Counted from the stretch's first letter, positions 10,201 through 19,155 are shown. The stretch is DNA of 64,000 nt from Kurthia sibirica (GCF_003143975.1 NZ_QFVR01000016.1:1-64000), one strand, 5' to 3'. The notes: generated from the letters alone by a model not told the origin. Made by a program: numbers and translations.

Positions 10201-11783
10201 TTATTTTTAGCAGTAAACAGCTGTTGGACAGCCGTAACTTCAACTGAATTCAATGTCCACTGTTCCACATAATTTATAGCATTCATGCGAATCATTTCTG
10301 AGCGATCACGCAATAAAGACAACACAAACAGGCGGTCACTAGCTGTAACTTTATTTCCCATACTCATATGCAAAAGATCAAAGCGATTATCCATTGTCAT
10401 TTTTGTCTTTTTCGTATATAAATAATTTTTCCATTGCTCATTATTTGCAACAATCGCTAGCATAATTTGGATAGAATAGAGTGGTTCAACCGTCAGTACT
10501 ACTTCTTCAAATGGTGCTATTTCAACTTGATGTTTTTTTGTAAAAAGCATCAAAATGGCATCTATTCGTTCAAATAATGACTGTGGGTAATGGCTATACT
10601 TCCTAAATTCGTAACTTATTTCGCTATTCTCATCATATAATTGATCGTTGTACAATTTATTTTCTGCTAATTTAACGATAGCAAATGTCAAAATATCTAA
10701 CTGATTCGTCGATAAAATCAAATGAAATAACAGGTGATCATCCGATTTTTCAAGGGTTTTCTTTTTGTATAAATAATAGCTCAGGGTCAATTGCTGTGCG
10801 ACACTTCCTTTTGCTAAATGATTATATGTATATGTAGGATCCGTCCATACTGCTACCAAAAGTGCTGCATGTATTGTTAGTGGATTGTCACTCGATAAAG
10901 CCAGTGGTAACTGACTGCTATTTTTATACAATCTCATCACTTCGTTAAAAACCTGCTGTTCCTCTGTTTCAATATGCAACCACTGCCTTATAGCATTACG
11001 CATAAATGCATAGCGCATGAGTTTTTGTTCTTCTACAATCGTCATAAAGTAAAGCTTTGTTTCTGCCTGAGCTTCAGCAACAAATTTTACTATTTTTTCG
11101 CGTAATCCTTCTTGATGCTGCCCTACAATTAAACATTTTCCAAATACCTCTAATAACTGTGGATGTCTGCTTTGCATAATTGCCTGAATAAGTAATTCTT
11201 TATCGCATAATTCATCATTTCTTTCATATATAAATGCTCGTAATTGCGTACTGTAGCGTTCATTATTATGAGATAATTCATACTGTAATTTCAGTGAAAA
11301 AAAGGCATTCGTCATCATTATTTTTTCAGAACGATCTTGCAACCAGCTAATTTCAAAGCAGTCCGTATTATGTATTTCACCACAGTAGTATTCCCCCTCC
11401 AATACGCTCGTGAGGACATCATCCATATTTACATGAACATTTTGCTCCGCACCAAATACGAGTGATGATATTTTATGTATATTTTCTTCAACTTGATTGT
11501 CACTTTTACTTTCCAATGCTAACGCAATCTGTTGGATTTGAAGTGCTTCTTGTCGCCCAACGATTACATCCATGATTTCAAATAATATATGGTCAAATAA
11601 ATCTTTTATTGTTTTAGATCCTGTCATCATGATTATTTTTTCAAATTCTTCAACCTCACCCTCCCAGTACTCATTTTTTTTATTTTGTTCTGCTTGTCTA
11701 ATTTTAGCGATCACCTTTTTTTGTGTGATTGACCACTCATTTTGTTGTAATTTTATTCGTTTAACTACTTCTTTTGATAACAT
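7269..11783 (-). CDS. Giant DUF4132-domain protein (MolR-like)
   Basis: A 1504-residue protein with no signal peptide or membrane segment. Most of it is alpha-helical. A HEAT-like stretch lies around residues 480-570 (for example IRYTAVKLLASLP). The last 330 residues resemble the DUF4132 C-terminal domain: FEELRLALTHPIFAPI, a short strand block with DGRIDS, HPYEI, then QPFQQVFRALYFV. E. coli MolR/YehI-type proteins share this domain, but its biochemical function is unknown. The start ATG at 11783 has AAAGGAG eight bases upstream. It follows the HTH gene at 11861 on the same strand, with a hairpin between them, so it may be transcribed separately. Confidence 0.75.
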   Translation of the reverse strand: MLSKEVVKRIKLQQNEWSITQKKVIAKIRQAEQNKKNEYWEGEVEEFEKIIMMTGSKTIKDLFDHILFEIMDVIVGRQEALQIQQIALALESKSDNQVEENIHKISSLVFGAEQNVHVNMDDVLTSVLEGEYYCGEIHNTDCFEISWLQDRSEKIMMTNAFFSLKLQYELSHNNERYSTQLRAFIYERNDELCDKELLIQAIMQSRHPQLLEVFGKCLIVGQHQEGLREKIVKFVAEAQAETKLYFMTIVEEQKLMRYAFMRNAIRQWLHIETEEQQVFNEVMRLYKNSSQLPLALSSDNPLTIHAALLVAVWTDPTYTYNHLAKGSVAQQLTLSYYLYKKKTLEKSDDHLLFHLILSTNQLDILTFAIVKLAENKLYNDQLYDENSEISYEFRKYSHYPQSLFERIDAILMLFTKKHQVEIAPFEEVVLTVEPLYSIQIMLAIVANNEQWKNYLYTKKTKMTMDNRFDLLHMSMGNKVTASDRLFVLSLLRDRSEMIRMNAINYVEQWTLNSVEVTAVQQLFTAKNKEIRYTAVKLLASLPAQTIEAVLEHLLTSKKQLLRDGGEMLFEVIQAKEGIPQEQIMYFKQLMTGSVKIPPIKYEAENGFGLFTPNYPLTYTIARPNLLRGNLQQLLNVDDNKVRYALKQLTRTIQQNLEKEFDFNDGHQTMKMMLFDFEWACSDSSTLPFHAMWLQWAQENNVTYEELSMMECCLTLINETGYNSASKTVSSELLPIMQQFFDFEKLDTIIRYLVNSEMQNTIMLIVKTLKKERVVMDENRLFTLYYNAYNELLQDIDDVQWRWLATRKKGQQNDHLFKHHLIESIFMQCKSYTKSEEQFKKLMALHFERESRISGSRVIKYMDLQDLDRAITAGYLPQDALYEQLVDQDSNVIEELFNRELTEETNWLVGAKDSILTRLFDIELARGESCTVASKLLLTKLNNYQNTKLFAKAVQAIGKEKRLKNTHSFENNYSRMTILCHLLESSRPEADLTIEQFTSIIAPYNFTEEQLLNCMFYENAWVPYISAYLGWSGLDSAAWLWIAYSSEQLDEYEYSSIASYTTVTKQQLSEGVLDCAWFEKCLAQVDARQWALIQTCANNSKENIFYHRIKLYAKIKIEKITSADLKEEIRAKRNKEKVQALGLVSLNEATKLEDALVIYEFLQDFLQQSQQYGAQRRKSEKKAVDIAVANLAQNYGEEMSRFMWKMEMLHVTQLATYGQPTALGEYLVALTIDEDGLVDIRVEKALKYVKKIPSSLNNEPYLVELKRVKKRLNEQLIRCRKLFEEAMVNRTRFQFEELRLALTHPIFAPIIKKLVFCTMTNRQGVLCQKGVQQIDGRIDSLAYSDELIVCHPYEIHQQGNLPSWQEKLTSNHVKQPFQQVFRALYFVEEKKQLVDECSRFAKQQIQPIKAKFLLESRGWMVNQEDEMTKFFAGEEVNAILETIDSWHMMESGDIMTLVNIRFCLSTSPNQLMLNAVPPIIYSETIRDLTAMLDVSVIENLNLATE

Positions 11784-11826
11784 TAAATTACTCCTTTATG
11801 CAAAATCCCTATATTTATACAAATAA

Positions 11827-11854
11827 AGCATTCATGATAAAATTCATGAATGCT
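11827..11854 (-). terminator. Hairpin after the HTH gene
   Basis: A 10-bp stem (AGCATTCATG / CATGAATGCT) is followed on the minus strand by TTTATTTG. It lies between the HTH gene and the DUF4132 gene. Confidence 0.65.
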
Positions 11855-11860
11855 TCTAAT

Positions 11861-12535
11861 TTATTTCCCGAAAATTTTTTTCAAAAGACCTTTAGGCTGC
11901 TCTTTTTGCTGCGCTTCCTGCACAGCAACTTCTGCTTTATGCTGCTCGACATTGAGACGATTAATGGCAGACATAATAACACTATTTTGTGATTCTACAC
12001 GATCAAGTTGTTTTTTTGAAATTGTACTTTCGGTTCCAACTGGTGCTGCAATTTGTAACTTCATCTCAGAAAATTCATTTTTCAATGTATTATTTTGTTC
12101 CATTAATAGATCATTTTGTTGTTGCTGTGCTTGAATCAAATGTAATAACTGGGCATTTTGAGACTCGATGCCCTTTACATGCTCTGCTAATAATTCCATA
12201 GCATTCGACAAATCGCTATAACGATCAAGCTCATACTTATTATTTGCCGGTACAACCTGCTGCTTACTTGCAGGAATAATTTCAACTTCTGATATATCAA
12301 ATTCCGGATTTGTAATGACCGTTGCCGCCTCTTTTAATGTCAGCCCTTGCTCATTATGTAATTGCTTGTATGCATGAAAATACGCAATATCTTCTTCGTT
12401 AAATTCGCGATAATTACGATGATCTCTTTGTATCTCATAGCCGTTCTTTTCAAGAATCGTAATATAATGTTTAATTGTTGATTTCGAAATGCCTACTGCT
12501 TCTGCCAATTCGGCAGGTCCAAATGTTGTTTTCAT
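11861..12535 (-). CDS. MerR-like HTH protein with C-terminal coiled coil (DUF3967/RacA-like)
   Basis: A 224-residue protein. Residues 1-70 form a MerR/RacA-type winged helix (FGPAELAEAVGISKSTIKHY). Residues about 105-205 are Gln/Glu-rich heptads that form a long coiled coil. The tail GLLKKIFGK is basic and hydrophobic, like the ends of DUF3967 proteins. Such proteins occur on Bacillus chromosomes and plasmids; a role in DNA anchoring or regulation is an inference. ATG at 12535 is chosen because GAGGGG precedes it; an in-frame upstream extension to 12622 lacks a ribosome site. It sits upstream of the DUF4132 giant on the same strand. Confidence 0.7.
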   Translation of the reverse strand: MKTTFGPAELAEAVGISKSTIKHYITILEKNGYEIQRDHRNYREFNEEDIAYFHAYKQLHNEQGLTLKEAATVITNPEFDISEVEIIPASKQQVVPANNKYELDRYSDLSNAMELLAEHVKGIESQNAQLLHLIQAQQQQNDLLMEQNNTLKNEFSEMKLQIAAPVGTESTISKKQLDRVESQNSVIMSAINRLNVEQHKAEVAVQEAQQKEQPKGLLKKIFGK

Positions 12536-12664
12536 GAGATACCCCTCTTTCTCTTTGACTAGTTGCCAACTCCATCTTCTCAAATTTGCACAAGAAATGC
12601 CATTAATTATCTGTGATTTCATTAATTATTTACCCTAATTCAACCTAATTTAATACAAAAATAA

Positions 12665-12702
12665 AAAAAGAAGGTAGAAATCAGTTGATTTCTTCTTCTT
12701 TT
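12665..12702 (-). terminator. Terminator after the symporter gene
   Basis: An imperfect hairpin rich in AGAAGG/TTCTTC pairs has an A tract at its lower-coordinate side, giving a T run on the minus strand. Confidence 0.7.
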
Positions 12703-12716
12703 AATAAATAATACGG

Positions 12717-14162
12717 TTATTTTTTGTTTCTTTTTTCCCAGAAAGTAGCATTCTTAATACCTAGCTTAATCGGATCAAATACAGGATCCATCCCTGTACG
12801 TTTCTGCTGTTCGTAATCTTTTAAAGCAATTAATGCGGGTTTAACAATAAAGAGTAGAGCAATCACATTAATCCATACCATAATTCCTAAGCCAATATCC
12901 CCTAGCTGCCATGCCAATGAGGATTCTCTTATTGCACCAAAGAATGTTGCAATAATAATGCCGAATTGCACGAGGCGAATGCCAATTTTCTGCTTTTTAC
13001 CATCAAAAATATAGGCAATATTCGTTTCTGCGATATAATAATAAGCCATAATCGTTGTGAAGGCGAAAAAGAATAAAGCGATCGCCACAAAACCTGACCC
13101 AAAATTAGCAATAGGAAATGCTGTATCAACGGCCAATTGTGTATAGGCTGTACCCGCCTGAACACCTGGTATATTTTCAACTAACATCGTACCTGTTTTT
13201 TCATCTATAACATTATACATACCTGTAAACAAAATCATGAATGCTGTTGCTGTACATACAAGAAAAGTATCTAAATATACTGATGCAGCTTGTACTAAGC
13301 CCTGTTTTACTGGGTGAGATACTTCAGCTGCAGCTGCTGGATGCGGTCCAGTCCCCTGTCCGGCTTCGTTAGCATAGATTCCACGTTTTACCCCCCAAGC
13401 AATTGCCGCTCCTAAAATACCACCAAAGGTTTCATTGACACCGAAGGCACTGCTGAAAATCAAACCAAAAACATATGGTATTTGCTCATAATTTAGTGCA
13501 ATAATAATCGCTGCCACTAAAATATAGCAAATAGCCATAAATGGTACGATAATCGATGCTGCATTGGCAATACGTTTTACGCCACCGACAATAATAATGC
13601 CCAATAGCACACATACTGCTACACCAGATACCCAAGTTGGTATATTAAACGCATGATTCATTGCATCTGCAATAGCGTTGGCTTGTACAGTTGGTTGTAA
13701 TACAGTCATTGCCACTATAGCTGCAATGGCAAAAAACATCCCTAAATAACGTTTACCCGTAAATTTTTCTATGTAAAAAGCTGGTCCTCCACGATAAACA
13801 CCATTTTTTTCCTCTTTATATATTTGTGCCAGAGTTGATTCAATATAGGCAGTTGCTGCGCCTATAAAAGCGATCATCCACATCCAAAAAATAGCGCCCG
13901 GTCCACCAAATGCAATAGCAGTTGCTGTACCAGCAATATTACCAGTCCCAATTCTACCTGATAAGGCCATCGACATTGCTTGAAATGACGATACACCAGC
14001 CGCTGATTTTTTGCCGCTTACTATTTGACCAAACATATCTTTAAAAAAGCGTACTTGTACAAATTTTGTACGGAATGTAAAAAGTAACCCGATAGCAAGA
14101 ATTCCGTAAATCATCCATGGTCCCCATAAAAAATCATATATAAAACCAACTACTGTTTGCAT
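12717..14162 (-). CDS. Alanine/glycine:cation symporter (AGCS family)
   Basis: A 481-residue inner-membrane protein with about eleven hydrophobic segments. It carries the AGCS signature region GRIGTGNIAGTATAIAFGGP (around residues 69-88), and GIYANEAGQGTGPHPAAAA near residue 265, both diagnostic of Na+/H+-alanine symporters such as B. subtilis AlsT. It probably imports alanine, glycine or glutamine with sodium. The ATG at 14162 follows AGGGGGAAATGAC. It is monocistronic, with its own terminator. Confidence 0.95.
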   Translation of the reverse strand: MQTVVGFIYDFLWGPWMIYGILAIGLLFTFRTKFVQVRFFKDMFGQIVSGKKSAAGVSSFQAMSMALSGRIGTGNIAGTATAIAFGGPGAIFWMWMIAFIGAATAYIESTLAQIYKEEKNGVYRGGPAFYIEKFTGKRYLGMFFAIAAIVAMTVLQPTVQANAIADAMNHAFNIPTWVSGVAVCVLLGIIIVGGVKRIANAASIIVPFMAICYILVAAIIIALNYEQIPYVFGLIFSSAFGVNETFGGILGAAIAWGVKRGIYANEAGQGTGPHPAAAAEVSHPVKQGLVQAASVYLDTFLVCTATAFMILFTGMYNVIDEKTGTMLVENIPGVQAGTAYTQLAVDTAFPIANFGSGFVAIALFFFAFTTIMAYYYIAETNIAYIFDGKKQKIGIRLVQFGIIIATFFGAIRESSLAWQLGDIGLGIMVWINVIALLFIVKPALIALKDYEQQKRTGMDPVFDPIKLGIKNATFWEKRNKK

Positions 14163-14497
14163 GTCATTTCCCCCTAAACACGAATGAAAATCGTTTACTA
14201 CATCATTATCTTCGCTTTTATTATTCTTCTATTATATATTCAAATAGTATATCTCGCCATATGGAGTTCTTCTAAATAACGCTAACTAAGGCACTTATTT
14301 TCTAACTGTACTTTCTAAAAGGACATTTTATTCATTTTATATGATTAAAACTATAGATTTTATACATTCTAAATAAAATGTGTTTCCTAGAAGTACGAAC
14401 ATTCAATTGATAATAGCCCTATGTAAACGCTTATTACCGAATATTAGGAAAGTCTTCACAAAAAAAGAATAATGAATGATTGTTTGCCTTTTACTAT
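14163..14497. other. Intergenic gap upstream of the symporter gene
   Basis: A 335-bp AT-rich gap holding the symporter promoter (a TATAAT-like -10 near 14230 on the minus strand has no convincing -35). I see no other gene, repeat or structured RNA. Confidence 0.5.
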
Positions 14498-14540
14498 AAA
14501 AAAAAAGTAGCGCAATCCAATGATTGCGCTACCTTTTTTT
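14498..14540 (-). terminator. ytpA terminator
   Basis: An 11-bp stem (GTAGCGCAATC / GATTGCGCTAC, 14507-14532) is flanked by A10 and T7. It overlaps the last bases of ytpA. Confidence 0.9.
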
Positions 14541-15339
14541 ATATAATATAGCCAATTGTTCTTAAACGATTGAATACAAAATCTTCGACATATTGATAGA
14601 TGAGATCTCTTTCTGGTTCCTGATACAAATCATGGTAGCAGTTCGGCCACTCCTTGTATTGATAGTCAGATAGTTTTTGCTTTTCCAACCATGAGCGATT
14701 ATAGGCAATATCCACTATCTTATCGTTTTTACCATTCATCATTAATACCGGTAAATCTTTAAAGCGACCTTCTACTTGCGCAATAGCTTTCATAAATTGT
14801 TGCAGTTCATGATACCAACGAATTGTTACAGTCGTTGAATAATAGGGATCATCTTTTTCATCTACATAAAAATCATAACTACGTGTCAAATGTTTTATAT
14901 TAATATCATGTGTCATTTTAAAACCACCAGCTATTTTACTAACACCTTTTAAAGCTGTCGCCATTTTTGATTGTTGATGTTGCAAATGGAGCCAGGGGGA
15001 TGTCATAATAACGCCTGCAACCTCATATTTAAATTTGCCGATTGCATGCATCGCAAAGGTTGCACCCATACCATGACCTAAAATAAAGATAGGTACATTA
15101 TATTGTGTCGCTTCATAAATCATCAATTTGATGTATTTTTCATAGTCCTTCAAACTTTCGTCATGAACGCCCTTATTTTTACTTTGTTCACCATGCCCTG
15201 GTAAATCCCCTGTAATTACATGGAATCCAGATACACGTAGTTTTTCAATTAGCCAAGCATAGCGTTTATGATGTTCATAGGCACTATGTATAATAACAAT
15301 AACTGCCTTAGCTTGATTTTCCGCTTCCCATTTCCACAT
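14539..15339 (-). CDS. ytpA: YtpA-like alpha/beta hydrolase with altered catalytic residues
   Basis: A 266-residue serine aminopeptidase S33/monoacylglycerol lipase-like fold. It aligns well with B. subtilis YtpA, a lysophospholipase needed for bacilysocin formation (GDLPGHG around residue 42, TSPWLHL around 115). The nucleophile elbow, normally GHSMGG, reads GHGMGA (about residues 88-93; codon GGT where AGT would give Ser). The oxyanion HG motif reads HSAYEHH. The Asp (NGKNDKIVD) and His (NCYHDLY) positions remain. The protein may therefore be inactive or may have a changed role. It is next to ytoA, as in B. subtilis. The start ATG at 15339 follows GGAGAG. Confidence 0.85.
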   Translation of the reverse strand: MWKWEAENQAKAVIVIIHSAYEHHKRYAWLIEKLRVSGFHVITGDLPGHGEQSKNKGVHDESLKDYEKYIKLMIYEATQYNVPIFILGHGMGATFAMHAIGKFKYEVAGVIMTSPWLHLQHQQSKMATALKGVSKIAGGFKMTHDINIKHLTRSYDFYVDEKDDPYYSTTVTIRWYHELQQFMKAIAQVEGRFKDLPVLMMNGKNDKIVDIAYNRSWLEKQKLSDYQYKEWPNCYHDLYQEPERDLIYQYVEDFVFNRLRTIGYII

Positions 15340-15460
15340 ATACTTCTCTCCTTAAACTTACTCTCTTATATTGTAACGTATTTCAAAGGGTTTTCGTTCC
15401 ATTATCCATCATTGTTTGATACGATTATGTTACATTTTTGAAAAAGGGAGGTATTTTAAG

Positions 15461-15982
15461 ATGATTTATCCATACAATGAAAAAACACCTCAAATTGATG
15501 ATCGTGCATTCATCGGTGAGAATGTCATAGTTACCGGTGATGTCACGATTGGAGCAGATTCTTCTATATTTTATAACACAGTCATTCGAGGCGATGTCAA
15601 TACAACTATAATAGGCAAAAAAGTCAATATTCAAGATTTATGCTGTTTACATCAAAGTCCCGCATACCCATTAATTTTAGAAGATGATGTTTCTATCGGT
15701 CACCAAGCTACATTACATAGTTGCCATATAAAAAAAGCAGCCTTAATCGGTATGGCATCTATCATACTGGATGGCGCTATAATTGGTGAAGGTGCCTTTA
15801 TCGGCGCGGGCAGTTTGGTTACTCAAGGAACCGTAATTCCTCCAAACACATTAGCATTTGGACGTCCAGCTAAAGTAATTCGCGAACTAACAGAAGCAGA
15901 TCGACTTGATATGAAGCGTATTCGCGATGAATATTATTTAAAAGGTCAATATTATAAGTCATTACAAAATAAATTACGTTAG
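15461..15982 (+). CDS. ytoA: Gamma-carbonic anhydrase family hexapeptide protein YtoA
   Basis: A 173-residue left-handed beta-helix protein with tandem hexapeptide repeats (IGENVIVTGDVTIGADS and similar). The three zinc-ligand histidines of the gamma-carbonic anhydrase/YrdA group are visible: one in CCLHQSP and two in GHQATLHSC. Enzyme activity is unproven for many members. ATG at 15461 is chosen for its GGGAGG site; the frame is open to 15416 but has no ribosome site there. A terminator follows. Confidence 0.9.
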   Translation: MIYPYNEKTPQIDDRAFIGENVIVTGDVTIGADSSIFYNTVIRGDVNTTIIGKKVNIQDLCCLHQSPAYPLILEDDVSIGHQATLHSCHIKKAALIGMASIILDGAIIGEGAFIGAGSLVTQGTVIPPNTLAFGRPAKVIRELTEADRLDMKRIRDEYYLKGQYYKSLQNKLR

Positions 15983-15991
15983 AATAATGGG

Positions 15992-16030
15992 CTGTTTAAC
16001 AGTAGATTGCTTACTGTTAAACAGTTTTTT
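15992..16030 (+). terminator. ytoA terminator
   Basis: A 13-bp stem, CTGTTTAACAGTA / TACTGTTAAACAG (15992-16024), is followed by TTTTTT. Confidence 0.9.
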
Positions 16031-16201
16031 GTTATAGCCTTTATTTACCCATTATGACAAACAATTACACCCTTTTTCTTTTTCTCCCCAACAAATCAAT
16101 CTTACCTCGAACGTAACAGAATTCTTCATTTTCATGCGCATAGTCGTCGCGAGCTAGAAAGGAATTGCACTTTTAAAGTTAAACTTTATCGTATACGGGT
16201 G

Positions 16202-16306
16202 TTACTTACCACTTGGCTCGATTTACTTACCGGTTGTACCCATTTACTTACCGGTTGACCTCTTTTACTTACCGGTTGGCTCGATTTACTTACCCGCTTA
16301 GCACAA
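16202..16306 (+). repeat. 21-bp tandem repeat array A (five units)
   Basis: TTACTT recurs at exactly 21-base steps (16202, 16223, 16244, 16265, 16286). The unit is close to TTACTTACCGGTTGGCTCGA plus one T. The same unit forms a longer array at 26548, and about 60 bases of preceding sequence are also similar (ending TATACGGGTG here, TATACAGGTG there). The rest of the 400-bp gap (16031-16388) holds no gene that I can support. Confidence 0.9.
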
Positions 16307-16388
16307 CTGCTTTGATTACGCTGTATTCACAATAGGATTCTTCACTTTCATGTAATTTGTTGGCACAGGTGTGAATTTAGGCAAAAAA

Positions 16389-16418
16389 AAGCCATTAACA
16401 GTACACTGTTAATGGCTT
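16389..16418 (-). terminator. Terminator of the Ter operon
   Basis: A 14-bp stem, AAGCCATTAACAGT / ACTGTTAATGGCTT, has A8 on its low side, giving a T run on the minus strand just after the telA-like gene. Confidence 0.9.
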
Positions 16419-16427
16419 GAGTTAGTG

Positions 16428-17507
16428 TTAGCCGTTTGACAACACTTTTTGTGCTTCAATTTTCAAGGCCTCTAGGCGTTTACGATCTTCAACGCGTTGG
16501 ACAGATTGTTCTTCTTTGACACGTTTATAGTCATCGATCCCTGTTGTAATTGTATCCCACATAGATTCGATTGTTTCCATTTTAATGCTTGAACTACCTG
16601 CGCGCTGTGCAATTTCGACGCTTTGTTGCATAATATCACTCGTGACATCTTTAAGCATTTCGTTAGCACGGTCTTCGAATGCATTTAATGAGTCTGAATG
16701 CATTTTTTGACGTTTTGCGTTGACAGCATTGATGATGCCCATTTTGAAAACAGGAATTGTCGTAACAAATGCACTATTAATTTTTGCAATTAAATCATTA
16801 TTACCACGCTGCATCGTTTTAATCTGTGGTGCTGCAATGACAGAAACCATACGAGCTTTTTCAAGATCATCTACCTTACGCTCTAATAACTCTTGAACTG
16901 TACGTAAGTTTTCAAGTTCGATACGTGCCATTTGATTGCCACTCTCAACTTTTTGTTCGCAAGCTGGTACTAAGGTATTTTTCACTTCATCTAATTTCAT
17001 TTCTGCTGCTACTACATATTTTTCAAGCTCAAAATAATATTTAATATCTTCTTGGTATAAACCCTCTAAATCCTGATTATTACGTTTCAATTCATCTTCA
17101 ATTACCATAAATTGCGTGTGAATTTTTTCAATTTCTTTACCTAAAGTATTGTACTTACTAAATAATTGTTCGATATTTTTCTTCGCACGATTGAAAAGTT
17201 TGTTCATGAAACTTGGTTCTTTTAAAATTTCATTTTTATCAAATTTACTCATTACTTTTTCAAGTTGGTTGAGTAACTGGCTTGAATCATCTAATTTCGA
17301 CATCGTCATTGAATCTAGAATACGATCCGAAAAACGCGATAATTGCATAGCCGGTTCTTTACCTAGTGTAATCAATTCCATTTGGTCACGTACGTCCATA
17401 CGTTGGACAATATTGAGCACCTCTGGATCTTTTTGTAGTTCTAATTTCATCATTTGCGCTGAGTTTTCATTTAAGCCTTCTGATGGTACTTTTATTAAAT
17501 CTGTCAT
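16428..17507 (-). CDS. TelA family toxic anion resistance protein (YceH-like)
   Basis: A 359-residue cytoplasmic helical protein of the TelA family (PF05816), linked to tellurite and other stress resistance. Typical family text includes QMELITLGKEPAMQLSRFSD around residue 42. Long coiled-coil helices run across residues 100-330, and the tail is AQKVLSNG. It is the last gene of the Ter operon, 17 bases after the YceG-like gene, with its own AGGAGG site. B. subtilis YceH is the counterpart. Its molecular function is not known. Confidence 0.92.
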   Translation of the reverse strand: MTDLIKVPSEGLNENSAQMMKLELQKDPEVLNIVQRMDVRDQMELITLGKEPAMQLSRFSDRILDSMTMSKLDDSSQLLNQLEKVMSKFDKNEILKEPSFMNKLFNRAKKNIEQLFSKYNTLGKEIEKIHTQFMVIEDELKRNNQDLEGLYQEDIKYYFELEKYVVAAEMKLDEVKNTLVPACEQKVESGNQMARIELENLRTVQELLERKVDDLEKARMVSVIAAPQIKTMQRGNNDLIAKINSAFVTTIPVFKMGIINAVNAKRQKMHSDSLNAFEDRANEMLKDVTSDIMQQSVEIAQRAGSSSIKMETIESMWDTITTGIDDYKRVKEEQSVQRVEDRKRLEALKIEAQKVLSNG

Positions 17508-17524
17508 CTTGCATACCTCCTATT

Positions 17525-19144
17525 TTAAAATAAACGATCGAAAAATTTTTTTATTTTCTTAGAGCCCGAAACAGTAACTTCTTGAAAAGCCATATCAAAT
17601 ACCATGTCATCTAGGCGATGAACATCGTAGCTCTGTTCTGTAATATAATGTTCTATATCTAGTTTACCAGTTGGATTATATAACACAATATCCAAACCAA
17701 AGCGATTCAAGAAAGCGAGTAAAATCGCATCTTCTCGCGTAACTGATTGTCCCTGACCATTATCATAAACAACGATTTTAGGGATATCCTGTGCATAATC
17801 ATAATTTTGTAATAAACGAATAATTTCCTCTGGAATTTGTGCCAAATATTTAAAAATTGTAACGGATAAGGCATCAGGTGACTCGCCTTTTTCTAATTTA
17901 ATTGTAGGATTTTCACAACAATTAATAATCGTTACAGCCATTGCTTTTTGCAGTTCAGCCGGAAATTCTCGATATTGCCACCAGTCACTTTGCATCATTT
18001 TATCAGCAGATAAGCGACCTTTATCTAATGAATGGTTATAGTGAAACTGAAAATTAGATTTTGATGCCTGCATATATGGAAACTGCTTTAACAACAATGT
18101 TTGTGGTCCAATTAGTTGATGTAATCTTGACCAATACTCGTCCCGGTTTGTTGTCACACCACTGATTTTAGCAAAAATCACAGGGATAATTACATGTTTA
18201 TTTTCTACTTTAAATTCCGGACGAATCATCGCCTTTTCCTTCGCATAAATGAATATATCATCATAGGTCATACGAAGAGTAAGTGCTTGTGGAATATGAT
18301 GTTGGAATTGCCATGCCTTGAAAACACCCGCATTCCCATCGGTAAGTAAGCGATCAAAATGCTGACTTGAGCGATAGCCGACAGTAGATTGACGCTGTCT
18401 TTTTTCTGAAGGGAACGGCTCTAATGGGATTTTTTCACTATAGTTATATACTTTTGTAAACTGTTCATCCTGATCTATAGCTATCATTGCATCTTCACCT
18501 GTCGGATCAAATAGTAAAACATCACAGCCAAGTTTAATAAGTAAAACAATAAAGTATTTTTCACTTGGTTTTAATGGTCCATACCAGACAATTCTCGGAA
18601 ATTCGTCGTCGACATTGCTTGTAGCCATCCATTTTGCCCAATGATTTTTAAGCCATTTAACCAAATCGATTAACACGCGGCGAAAATCATTAGACAATAG
18701 TCCAAATGATTGTTGCTGTTGGAACATCGACAATACTTCGATTACCTTTAATTGCAAATGTCGGTTGAGAGAATCATCGGCAAGTTTTGGTAATAGCTGA
18801 CTACCATACATCATGGCAACAAGACGGTTAATCGACAAGCCTTTTGGTTCGGATGTATGACGTTGTAAAATTTCTTGTAATGCTTGAAAATCACGTTGAT
18901 CAATCGTTTTGTCCAAGTGCTCACTCAAGACAAAAATCGTGTCATTTTCTTCTAAATCTACGAGCATATTAAAATATTCATCGTGATCTAAGGGCACACC
19001 ATTGACGCGTAATGCCATCGCCTCGAATTGAACTAATTCTTCATTTTGAATGTAATTTGGTCTTAATTTGACTGACTCATGAAAGGTCTGCAACCAATTC
19101 TCTTGGTTTGCATATAGTAGAACATTGATCTTTTTCCCTTTCAT
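17525..19144 (-). CDS. YceG-like Ter-operon protein
   Basis: A 539-residue soluble protein matching the YceG family in length and position before a TelA gene. Recognisable parts are IVWYGPLKPSEKYFIVLLIK (around residue 192), DVLLFDPTGED, and a repeat of that theme later, PKIVVYDNGQGQ and DIVLYNPTGK. This internal similarity suggests two related halves. The family belongs to the Ter stress systems; a catalytic role is only predicted. AAGGAGG precedes the ATG. The gene starts 11 bases after the HAD gene. Confidence 0.85.
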   Translation of the reverse strand: MKGKKINVLLYANQENWLQTFHESVKLRPNYIQNEELVQFEAMALRVNGVPLDHDEYFNMLVDLEENDTIFVLSEHLDKTIDQRDFQALQEILQRHTSEPKGLSINRLVAMMYGSQLLPKLADDSLNRHLQLKVIEVLSMFQQQQSFGLLSNDFRRVLIDLVKWLKNHWAKWMATSNVDDEFPRIVWYGPLKPSEKYFIVLLIKLGCDVLLFDPTGEDAMIAIDQDEQFTKVYNYSEKIPLEPFPSEKRQRQSTVGYRSSQHFDRLLTDGNAGVFKAWQFQHHIPQALTLRMTYDDIFIYAKEKAMIRPEFKVENKHVIIPVIFAKISGVTTNRDEYWSRLHQLIGPQTLLLKQFPYMQASKSNFQFHYNHSLDKGRLSADKMMQSDWWQYREFPAELQKAMAVTIINCCENPTIKLEKGESPDALSVTIFKYLAQIPEEIIRLLQNYDYAQDIPKIVVYDNGQGQSVTREDAILLAFLNRFGLDIVLYNPTGKLDIEHYITEQSYDVHRLDDMVFDMAFQEVTVSGSKKIKKFFDRLF

Positions 19145-19155
19145 CCAATCCCTCC

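Noticed and set aside
14539-15339. Treating the ytpA gene as a pseudogene
   Set aside because: The frame, start, stop and terminator are intact; only active-site residues differ, so it is listed as a CDS with a changed motif.
16202-16306. Possible CRISPR array
   Set aside because: Units are contiguous 21-bp tandem copies with no unique spacers, and no cas gene is in the window.
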